Below, piece after piece: positions 1 to 5,005 of a DNA stretch of 5,068 bases. Both the position numbers and the translations under genes were made by a program. How positions within the stretch are numbered: the first letter of the stretch is position 1; every line of letters starts with the position of its first letter. A model generated the notes under the pieces. That model was given only the letters and a program-made list of their open reading frames with translations. It searched no databases and was not told the origin of the DNA. This stretch comes from Rhodospirillales bacterium (GTDB lineage Bacteria > Pseudomonadota > Alphaproteobacteria > Rhodospirillales > Casp-alpha2): the NCBI GenBank assembly GCA_021775275.1, contig JAJFIE010000290.1, forward strand, positions 1 to 5,068, given 5' to 3'.

Positions 1-1
1 C

Positions 2-2503
2 ACATTGACCCCGGGAACGGATGGTGCTGTTGTTCTGCCTCCGGACGTCATATTCGGTGCAATGGATATGAGTCGCGACGGTTCGGATCTATTGATTGAG
101 ATGGCGGATGGTCAGGAAATCCTCATTGAGGATTATTTCGCCCAACAACCACAACCTGATCTGGTTGGTGAACATGGCCAACGAATCGCGGGAGATATTG
201 CGACGGCTCTTGCACGTCCGGTAACATCGGACATCACACCCGAAGAAATCTCGGCTGAACCGATTGGCCAGATCAATTCCATGAGCGGCAATGTCTACGT
301 CGTTCGTGCAGATGGCGGTCGTGTTGAAGCCAATATTGATATGCAGCTTTTTCAAGGTGATGTGCTCAAAACACTGGACGATGGCGCCATTGGCGTCATT
401 TTGGCTGATGAAACCTCGTTTGCCATGTCGGAAAATGGGGTCATGATCCTTGATGAATTGATATATGACCCAGTCGAGCAGGAAGGTAGCCTGTCACTGT
501 TCATGTTACGGGGCATGGCCACCGTGACGAGTGGTCTGATCTCCAAAACGGATCCGGACGGCATGATGGTTGATACCCCGGTGGGAACCATCGGCATCCG
601 GGGCACCCAGATCGGAATTGATGCGACGCAGGGAAATTCCGTATCCATCATTATGATGGAAGAAGCCGACGGTTATATCGGTGAAGTAACCTTCATCAAT
701 TCCGCCGGAACAATCGTCATGAATCAGGCCTATCAGGTGATTGGCATCACGGCAGGGAACGCGCCTGAATTCCTGCCGTCAATTGACGCTGAAACAGTGG
801 CTTCGTCTTTCAGCCACAATCTGGCGCATTTGCCGCTGGTCCATGGCGCGGCAAACGATTATTCGACGCAGAAACCGGAAGGGGGAGGCGAACTTGAACT
901 CGAACCGGAACCGGATTCTGAAACCGTGCCTGAGCCCGATATAGAGAGTGAGGCTGTGGATCCGGCGGATGAGGAAACACCGGAAAGCAGCGTGACCCAG
1001 GTAGTGACGGCGGAGCTTGCTGAACCATTGCAGCCCTTGCCGCTTGAAATTTCCAGCGCCGCCACAGAGCCAACCGAACCCGAACCGATTGTTAATGCGG
1101 AGACGCCGCTAACACCCGAAGACCGACCGGAAGAGACGCCGCCTGAAGAACAGGCGCTTCCGGATTATGGTGTCGTTTTAAACTATCCACCGATTGTATT
1201 CCCGGACACGATTAGCACCAGGGAAGATCAGGTTCTGAGCGGCCAGTTACTGGCGACGGATGCCGATCAGGATGCGCTGTCCTTTGCGCTTACAGAGGAT
1301 GGTGGTCCGGCGAACGGTTCGGTAACGCTGAATCCTGACGGCACATACGTTTATACGCCGGAACCCGATTTTTTCGGGGCCGATACGTTTACATTTCTGG
1401 TTTCCGATGGTCAGGGCGGGGTGACGCAGTCGACAGTATCCATTCAGGTGCTCCCCGTCGCAGCGGAACCGACTCTGGCGGTCAGTGATGTCACAACAGG
1501 CGATTCCGAACCAGGTATTGTGATTGAAGGTACCCGCAAAGATGATGAAATCACCGGCACCGCCGGGGGGGACACGATTTATGGTGGCCGCGGTGATGAT
1601 GTCATCACCGGTGATTCCGCCACGGGCGCCGGGGTATTGGAAATTCCGCTACAGATCCAGGTTGGTCTGGAGGAAGGCGAGGTTTTTGAAAATCTTGATA
1701 TTACCATTCAGGGCGTACCCGACGGCGCAACGTTATCCGCCGGTGCGGACGAGGGCGATGGTGTCTGGTCACTGTCGACCGATGATCTGGACGGGTTGAG
1801 CATGACTTTGCCCGAGAATCATGAGGGTGACTTCGGTCTCGTCGTCGAAGCGACCCACACCGATACGGACCCGGATACGGGTGTTACGGACACCGCGAGC
1901 AATTCCGCCGTTATCAATGTTAGCCTTGGCGATGACGGTGGTGACGACGTGATTTATGCCGGGCGCGGCGATGACGTTGTCTACGGCGGCGGCGGTGATG
2001 ATGTGATTGAGGGTGGTAAAGGCGAGGATATTCTCCATGGCGGTGGCGGCGATGACGTGATCGAGGGCGGTAAAGGCGACGATATTATCTATGGCGGGGG
2101 CGGCGATGATGCGATCGAGGGCGGTAAAGGCGACGATATTATCTATGGCGGTGGCGGCGATGATGTGATCGAGGGTGGAAAAGGCCAGGATATTATCCAT
2201 GGTGGGGGCGGCGATGATGAAATCCATGGCGGTGGGGGATTTGATGAGTTCATCTTTGGCCTTGATGCCGGTGAAGATGTCATCGCTGATTATAAACTCG
2301 GTGAACAAATCCGTTTCGAAGGAACTGAATTCTCCAATTCGGAACCTCAAATCACTGGAAACGAGAGTGGCGGCGTTTCCATCCTGTTTGGTGATCACAA
2401 CGTGGAAGTCACGGTTGATAATGTGAATTTGGACCAGCAGAGCTATACGATCACACCCAGTGACGACGGCATCGTTGTGGTCTTTGATGACTCGGAAGGT
2501 TGA
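2..2503 (+). CDS. FecR / cadherin-like / RTX repeat protein, probable type I secreted surface protein (5' partial)
   Basis: The reading frame is open to the left edge, so the N-terminus is missing. A TTG at 5 is the first possible start, but nothing shows it is the real one. Residues below count from that TTG (832 aa). Residues about 88-250 resemble a FecR domain, with the typical VDTPVGTIGIRGT motif at 189-201. Residues 290-388 are a Pro/Glu-rich acidic linker. Residues 393-485 form a cadherin-like/VCBS-type domain (motifs DADQDALSF, NPDGTYVYTPEPDFFGADTF). RTX nonapeptides (GGxGxDxUx) occur at 509-535 and 652-750, separated by an Ig-like module (about 542-641, with GVPDGATLSAG). The tail resembles the C-terminal cap of calcium-binding type I secretion substrates (FIFGLDAGEDVIADY). 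No transmembrane segment or N-terminal signal peptide is visible. Known of the family: the RTX repeats bind calcium and fold outside the cell. Inferred: an exported adhesin or surface protein. No TolC/HlyB/HlyD-type genes are in the window. Confidence 0.9.
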   Translation, partial: TLTPGTDGAVVLPPDVIFGAMDMSRDGSDLLIEMADGQEILIEDYFAQQPQPDLVGEHGQRIAGDIATALARPVTSDITPEEISAEPIGQINSMSGNVYVVRADGGRVEANIDMQLFQGDVLKTLDDGAIGVILADETSFAMSENGVMILDELIYDPVEQEGSLSLFMLRGMATVTSGLISKTDPDGMMVDTPVGTIGIRGTQIGIDATQGNSVSIIMMEEADGYIGEVTFINSAGTIVMNQAYQVIGITAGNAPEFLPSIDAETVASSFSHNLAHLPLVHGAANDYSTQKPEGGGELELEPEPDSETVPEPDIESEAVDPADEETPESSVTQVVTAELAEPLQPLPLEISSAATEPTEPEPIVNAETPLTPEDRPEETPPEEQALPDYGVVLNYPPIVFPDTISTREDQVLSGQLLATDADQDALSFALTEDGGPANGSVTLNPDGTYVYTPEPDFFGADTFTFLVSDGQGGVTQSTVSIQVLPVAAEPTLAVSDVTTGDSEPGIVIEGTRKDDEITGTAGGDTIYGGRGDDVITGDSATGAGVLEIPLQIQVGLEEGEVFENLDITIQGVPDGATLSAGADEGDGVWSLSTDDLDGLSMTLPENHEGDFGLVVEATHTDTDPDTGVTDTASNSAVINVSLGDDGGDDVIYAGRGDDVVYGGGGDDVIEGGKGEDILHGGGGDDVIEGGKGDDIIYGGGGDDAIEGGKGDDIIYGGGGDDVIEGGKGQDIIHGGGGDDEIHGGGGFDEFIFGLDAGEDVIADYKLGEQIRFEGTEFSNSEPQITGNESGGVSILFGDHNVEVTVDNVNLDQQSYTITPSDDGIVVVFDDSEG
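1529..1609 (+). repeat. First RTX calcium-binding repeat block
   Basis: Three consecutive nine-residue units (GTRKDDEIT, GTAGGDTIY, GGRGDDVIT; residues 509-535) fit the RTX consensus GGxGxDxUx, the first two imperfectly. The block is cut off from the longer second array by about 115 residues that include an Ig-like module. Confidence 0.8.
1958..2254 (+). repeat. Second RTX array, including 54-bp tandem DNA repeats
   Basis: Eleven uninterrupted RTX nonapeptides lie at residues 652-750. Within them, 1985-2200 is four copies of an 18-residue (54-bp) unit of the form GGGGDDVIEGGKGDDIIY, followed by a half copy at 2201-2227. Copies 2 (2039-2092) and 3 (2093-2146) differ at 3 of 54 bases, copies 2 and 4 at 6, and copies 1 and 2 at 8, by direct comparison. 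This points to expansion by duplication. The units should form a calcium-stabilised parallel beta-roll. Confidence 0.92.
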
Positions 2504-3373
2504 TCAGAGGCCGGGAATGGCGCCCTTTTCCGTGCCAATGACCCGGGTTTGCCGCAACCGGCGACGCCACTTGTCAGCGTCATAATCTGTCCCTCGGTGC
2601 AACGTGCAACGGTTGTCCCAGATCACCGTGTCGCCGACCTGCCACTGGTGGGCATAGATATCTTCCGGGCGGGTCGCGCGCTGTAGCAGATCATCAAGCA
2701 GGCGACGACTGTCGATACCGGACCATCCCGGGATGGATCGGGCGTGCGATCCCACATAGTAGTTCTTTTCGCCATTTGCAGGATTTTGCCGCACCAGATT
2801 ATGGGCGACCGGCGGTAACGATGCCGCGTGGTTGGGGTCGACCGGGGCGATGGGGCTCCGTGAAAAGACATAATCATGGATCACTCTCAGACCATCGATG
2901 GTCCCGCGTAATTCTTCCGGTAACCGCGCATAAGCCGCCCGCATGCTTGCAAACTCCGTCGCACCGCCTTCTCCCGGTACTTCATAGGCATGGAGAATGG
3001 AGACATAGGACGGCACATCACGAAAGGACGAATCCGAATGCCATAACTGGTTGCCGGTCTGATATTTCGTGCCGACATGGGCATTGTCCTGTTTTGTGCT
3101 GTCATCCAGGACGTTCCCCACTGTGCCGAAGTACTCGACTTCGCCGGTCTTTCCCCACGTGATATGTTCGGCCTCCGGCACGCCCAATAGGCGTGTGAAG
3201 GCCAGGTGGGCGTCATCCGTCATGTTCTGGTCGGGGAAACAAAGCAACGAGTGGGTGTCGATGGCCTGATGAATTTGTTCCAGTTCGTCGCCGGATAACA
3301 GGCGAGTCAAATCCACACCGGAGACCCGGGCGCCAAAGTCAGCATGCAAGGGTTCAAAGTTAAGTTGGGTCAT
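2504..3373 (-). CDS. TauD/TfdA-family Fe(II)/2-oxoglutarate-dependent dioxygenase
   Basis: The 289-aa product has the usual length of TfdA-like dioxygenases (TfdA itself is about 287 aa). These cytoplasmic non-haem iron enzymes couple 2-oxoglutarate decarboxylation to hydroxylation of a substrate. The iron-binding triad is visible: His112 and Asp114 in LWHSDSSFR, and His259 in WDNRCTLHRG. Thr139 in GGATEF and an arginine at about 270-274 in the RRRLRQTR segment are the probable 2-oxoglutarate contacts. The LWHSDSSF, TEFxxMRAAY and GDxVxWDNRCxLHRG blocks match TfdA better than taurine dioxygenase as I recall those sequences. The substrate cannot be told; aryloxyalkanoates, sulfonates and other carboxylates are all possible, so no symbol is given. 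The ATG is at 3371-3373 with only a weak upstream ribosome-binding site (AGG about 13 nt away). The stop abuts the stop of the convergent RTX gene. No transporter or regulator adjoins it. Confidence 0.93.
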   Translation of the reverse strand: MTQLNFEPLHADFGARVSGVDLTRLLSGDELEQIHQAIDTHSLLCFPDQNMTDDAHLAFTRLLGVPEAEHITWGKTGEVEYFGTVGNVLDDSTKQDNAHVGTKYQTGNQLWHSDSSFRDVPSYVSILHAYEVPGEGGATEFASMRAAYARLPEELRGTIDGLRVIHDYVFSRSPIAPVDPNHAASLPPVAHNLVRQNPANGEKNYYVGSHARSIPGWSGIDSRRLLDDLLQRATRPEDIYAHQWQVGDTVIWDNRCTLHRGTDYDADKWRRRLRQTRVIGTEKGAIPGL

Positions 3374-3411
3374 TGTCGCCAGGACCTGAAAATCAATGGA
3401 AAGCGGTGGTT

Positions 3412-3440
3412 ACTTAATCACTTGATGAATTCCATGGCAA
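3412..3440 (-). promoter_or_regulatory. Candidate sigma-70 promoter for the dioxygenase
   Basis: Reading the minus strand, TTGCCA (plus-strand 3435-3440; 5 of 6 matches to TTGACA) is followed after exactly 17 bases by TTAAGT (3412-3417; 3 of 6 matches to TATAAT), with TGA directly before it as in extended -10 elements. This would start transcription near 3405, leaving a leader of about 30 nt before the ATG. The weak -10 keeps this tentative. Confidence 0.35.
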
Positions 3441-3459
3441 CTGGCCAAACGGAATTTGG
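3435..3459. promoter_or_regulatory. Overlapping inverted repeats, candidate operator of the dioxygenase gene
   Basis: TGGC-N5-GCCA spans 3435-3447 and CCAAA-N5-TTTGG spans 3445-3459. The first covers the proposed -35 box of the dioxygenase promoter and the second lies immediately upstream. A regulator binding here could block or activate transcription. The arms are only 4-5 bp, so chance is possible. No regulator gene is visible in the window. Confidence 0.25.
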
Positions 3460-3595
3460 TGCCGGTCATGTTACGCGAACGCCTGTATACTGCCTGAGAG
3501 CCACATTCCCTAAGGTGTCATGTTTAACCTGCCTGTGACGGTGATGCGGAAGTATTGATAGGCAGTCATGTATCTTCGTTTATGCCGCTTTACCT

Positions 3596-3621
3596 GTCAT
3601 AAGTGAAAGTTCACAGTCATA
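3596..3621. repeat. Inverted repeat flanked by GTCATA direct repeats, possible protein-binding site
   Basis: GTGAA-AG-TTCAC (3603-3614) is a perfect 5-bp-arm inverted repeat. It sits between two direct copies of GTCATA at 3596-3601 and 3616-3621, whose starts are 20 bp apart, or about two helical turns. This arrangement is compatible with a dimeric regulator site, but no clear promoter hexamers accompany it. Confidence 0.3.
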
Positions 3622-3632
3622 GGAAATCGCAA

Positions 3633-3655
3633 TGCACGGGTTCAGATTCCCGGCA
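3633..3655 (+). other. Bulged stem-loop (possible RNA hairpin)
   Basis: TGC, a bulged A, CGGG, an eight-base loop TTCAGATT, then CCCG and GCA form a seven-pair stem. The loop resembles a tRNA T-loop but has eight bases instead of seven, and no other tRNA parts are present. It would be the first hairpin of a possible structured RNA ending near 3781. Confidence 0.35.
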
Positions 3656-3679
3656 AGTGTCTAATCCTCTTGACTTTTC

Positions 3680-3704
3680 GGCGTCAAAAAGGCTTTTTGT
3701 CGCC
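3680..3704. repeat. 25-bp near-perfect palindrome
   Basis: The arms are GGCG, T, CAAAAAG on the left and CTTTTTG, T, CGCC on the right, around a single central G at 3692. Eleven of the twelve arm positions pair; the only failure is T3684 opposite T3700. As RNA it would form a hairpin with loop GGC. No T-run follows on either strand, so it is not a standard terminator. A dimeric regulator site or a structural RNA element fits better. Confidence 0.55.
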
Positions 3705-3745
3705 ACAACGACACCTCATTCACGGTTAAGTACTGATCATTCGTC

Positions 3746-3781
3746 GGGTCGGCCGCTCCTTCGGGTCCGCCACCCTTCTTT
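3746..3781 (+). terminator. Terminator-like hairpin with anti-Shine-Dalgarno loop
   Basis: GGGT (3746-3749) pairs with ACCC (3772-3775), CGG (3750-3752) with CCG (3767-3769), and CCG (3753-3755) with CGG (3762-3764). That gives ten pairs with two 2-base bulges on the right side. TTCTTT follows at 3776-3781, as in a factor-independent terminator. The six-base loop CTCCTT (3756-3761) is complementary to AAGGAG. It could end a small RNA encoded to its left or act as an attenuator ahead of the small gene at 3823. Confidence 0.45.
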
Positions 3782-3810
3782 ACGGTAGATGTGATCGTAT
3801 TGTTATAGAT

Positions 3811-3814
3811 GGAG
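3811..3814 (+). promoter_or_regulatory. Ribosome-binding site of the 76-aa gene
   Basis: GGAG lies eight bases before the ATG at 3823, which supports both the start and the reality of this short gene. Its four bases are complementary to CTCC in the hairpin loop at 3756-3759. Confidence 0.7.
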
Positions 3815-3822
3815 ACCGGGCC

Positions 3823-4053
3823 ATGGCACGCAAAAGATCCAAAGGTAAAAGCGCCACCTTCATGATGTTCAACGTAACATACGAGGACGGCATGGTTACC
3901 TCTAACCGGCGGGTGTCATACGACCTGCTTGACCAGTCTTTTGGTTGCTCCATCGAGGATTTGGCCCATACGGCCATCCAGGACCAGGACAATGAGATCG
4001 CCAGTCGCTCAAGCCAGCGCCGCGCCAAGATCAAGTCCATCGCCCGGGCCTGA
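3823..4053 (+). CDS. Small basic protein of unknown function (76 aa)
   Basis: The short gene has a well-placed GGAG ribosome-binding site, an ATG start and a TGA stop. The product starts with a lysine/arginine-rich tail (MARKRSKGKSA), continues with a compact segment containing ATFMMFNVTYEDGMVTSNRRV (about residues 11-31 of the protein), then a predicted helical part (LLDQSFGCSIEDLAHTAIQDQDNEIASRSS), and ends in a basic stretch RRAKIKSIARA. It has no signal peptide or membrane segment, so it should be cytoplasmic. From memory, similar small proteins with a YEDG...SNR core and an IKSI-type C-terminus occur in Rhodospirillales, but I cannot name a characterised family. The basic ends might bind nucleic acid, which is speculation. 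It stands alone: hairpins and non-coding DNA lie on both sides. Confidence 0.8.
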   Translation: MARKRSKGKSATFMMFNVTYEDGMVTSNRRVSYDLLDQSFGCSIEDLAHTAIQDQDNEIASRSSQRRAKIKSIARA

Positions 4054-4078
4054 AACAATGCCTGATACTTTGGTTAGT

Positions 4079-4110
4079 CCGTGAGCAGTGCTCGCGGTCG
4101 GGAACCGTGA
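4079..4110 (+). other. Two overlapping, mutually exclusive hairpins
   Basis: CCGTGAGC (4079-4086) pairs with GCTCGCGG (4090-4097) across a three-base loop, giving eight pairs including one G-T. Alternatively TCGCGGT (4092-4098) pairs with ACCGTGA (4104-4110) across the loop CGGGA, giving seven pairs including one G-T. The two share 4092-4097, so a transcript can form only one at a time. They lie 25 bases after the stop of the small gene. Confidence 0.4.
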
Positions 4111-4114
4111 TTGG

Positions 4115-4137
4115 AAGACCGGCGTAAGCCTGTCTTT
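4115..4137 (+). terminator. Candidate weak terminator hairpin after the 76-aa gene
   Basis: AAGAC (4115-4119) pairs with GTCTT (4132-4136) and GGC (4121-4123) with GCC (4128-4130), with one C/T mismatch between. The loop GTAA has the stable GNRA form. The 3' arm ends in CTTT, so only a very short T-run follows. It lies 61 bases after the small gene's stop and ahead of the next promoter, a sensible place for a terminator. Confidence 0.4.
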
Positions 4138-4168
4138 GCACGGCGTTGCTCTTTCAATCTGAATTGCA

Positions 4169-4177
4169 TGCTATAGT
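4169..4177 (+). promoter_or_regulatory. Extended -10 promoter of the solute-binding protein gene
   Basis: TG-C-TATAGT matches the extended -10 pattern TGnTATAAT, with five of six bases right in the hexamer. There is no good -35 at normal distance (TTGCTC at 4146 is 20 bases away, which is too far), as is usual for extended -10 promoters. Transcription would begin near 4184, giving a leader of about 75 nt. That leader contains a small CGGAT-CAAT-ATCCG inverted repeat at 4216-4229. Confidence 0.5.
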
Positions 4178-4247
4178 ATGTCATCTGTTAGCGTATGGAC
4201 GGGGGAAAGTGGCTTCGGATCAATATCCGGTCTGCGCCGTGTTGATC

Positions 4248-4252
4248 GAGGA
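4248..4252 (+). promoter_or_regulatory. Ribosome-binding site deciding the start at 4259
   Basis: GAGGA ends six bases before the ATG at 4259. The earlier in-frame ATG at 4178 has no such site and overlaps the promoter region, so 4259 is preferred. That choice also places a signal peptide exactly at the N-terminus. Confidence 0.75.
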
Positions 4253-4258
4253 AAATCA

Positions 4259-5005
4259 ATGTCCAGAATTTCAGTTTGTTTTGCACTTGTCTTCACACTC
4301 ACATTAGTAACCGGCTTTGATAACGCTGCCCGCGCCAAGGATGCTCTGGTTCTCAATACGACTGTATCCATCCCTCTTTCAACAGAGGAAGGGACCGGGA
4401 TTTCAGATTTACGGCTTTATGAAGTTTTCAGGAGGATGAAAACCGATATTAAGATCAGGTATTTGCCAGCGGAACGGGCGCTGATTAACGCAGACATGGG
4501 GATTGATGACGGAACTTTTTTAAGAATTGCCGGATTGAGCAGCTCCTACCCAAACCTCGTTGCGGTTCCGGAGAGTTTCATGGATTTTGAGTTCGTCGCA
4601 ATTGGCAAAGATGATAAATTTGTTCCCTCTGGATGGGACAGTTTGACTCCGTATGACCTCGGGATAATTACGGGGTGGAAGGTTGTCGAAGACAACACGA
4701 AGAATGCAAAGAGTGTGACGAAAGCGAATAATGTTGAGCAACTATTCAAGCTTCTTGAATTCAATCGCGTGGATATAATCATCTATGAGAAGCTTCGAGC
4801 ATTGTTTGCGCTTCAGGAAAATCCTGTTGAGGGCGCCGTGATAATGGAACCCCCCCTGGTCCGCAAACCGATGTTTCTGTACATGAACACCAAGCATATA
4901 GACCTCATTCCGGAGATCGCTGTCGCGCTTCGCGCCAGCAAGGCGGATGGCACTCATGATCGTCTGCAAGAGCAGGCCTTGCAGCAGTTCCAAACACCGA
5001 AGTAA
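4259..5005 (+). CDS. Periplasmic substrate-binding-like protein (SBP family 3 / PBP2 fold)
   Basis: From the ATG at 4259 the product is 248 aa. Residues 1-26 form a signal peptide: short basic MSR, hydrophobic core (ISVCFALVFTLTLVTGF), and a probable Sec cleavage after ARA before KD. There is no lipobox. The mature part resembles bacterial extracellular solute-binding family 3 proteins. Seen are the early segment LRLYEVFRRM...RYLPAERAL, the DDGTFLRIAGLSSSYPNLVAVPE block typical of a subgroup of these proteins, a WDSLTPYDLGIITGWKVVEDN hinge-region segment, VEQLFKLLEFNRVDIIIYEKLRALFAL, and the late MEPPLVRKPMFLYMNTKH...IAVALRASKADG block. The length is typical. No permease or ATPase gene adjoins it, so it may serve a transporter or sensor encoded elsewhere; the ligand is unknown. 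It appears richer in A/T-ending codons than the dioxygenase and RTX genes, which may hint at a different history. Confidence 0.85.
   Translation: MSRISVCFALVFTLTLVTGFDNAARAKDALVLNTTVSIPLSTEEGTGISDLRLYEVFRRMKTDIKIRYLPAERALINADMGIDDGTFLRIAGLSSSYPNLVAVPESFMDFEFVAIGKDDKFVPSGWDSLTPYDLGIITGWKVVEDNTKNAKSVTKANNVEQLFKLLEFNRVDIIIYEKLRALFALQENPVEGAVIMEPPLVRKPMFLYMNTKHIDLIPEIAVALRASKADGTHDRLQEQALQQFQTPK

Larger units (their letters stand above)
3374..3822. other. 449-bp intergenic region, non-coding, rich in inverted repeats
   Basis: No open frame here looks like a protein: the short ones lack ribosome-binding sites and have no recognisable composition. The left part (to about 3460) holds the candidate dioxygenase promoter and operator. 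The middle (3460-3590) shows only scattered GTCAT words (3465, 3517, 3565). From about 3596 to 3781 it is unusually structured: an inverted repeat between two GTCATA direct repeats, a bulged hairpin at 3633-3655, a 25-bp palindrome at 3680-3704 and a terminator-like hairpin at 3746-3781. The last 40 bases lead into the ribosome-binding site of the small gene. Confidence 0.7.

Noticed and set aside
1769..2398. 209-aa minus-strand open frame with repetitive IIAA...DNIVAFTALD sequence
   Set aside because: It is the antisense reading of the RTX repeats; its periodicity is inherited from them and it has no convincing start signals.
2509..2530. Possible terminator after the RTX gene (GGG...CCC followed by TTTT)
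   Set aside because: Only three pairs can form, so the stem is too weak; the TTTT is part of the dioxygenase coding sequence.
3486..3491. TATACT as a -10 box on the plus strand
   Set aside because: No -35-like hexamer lies at a suitable distance and no gene follows closely downstream.
3344..3538. 64-aa plus-strand open frame in the intergenic region
   Set aside because: It overlaps the start of the dioxygenase gene antisense, lacks a ribosome-binding site and has no recognisable protein features.
3633..3660. tRNA-like T-arm (GGGTTCAGATTCCC)
   Set aside because: The loop has eight bases instead of seven and no acceptor, D-arm or anticodon arm can be placed upstream.
3779..3809. TTTACG...TATAGA as a promoter for the 76-aa gene
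   Set aside because: The spacer is 19 bases and the start point would fall at or past the ribosome-binding site, leaving no usable leader.
4178..4258. Upstream ATG extending the binding protein by 27 residues
   Set aside because: It directly follows the -10 box, lacks a ribosome-binding site, and would bury the signal peptide inside the protein.
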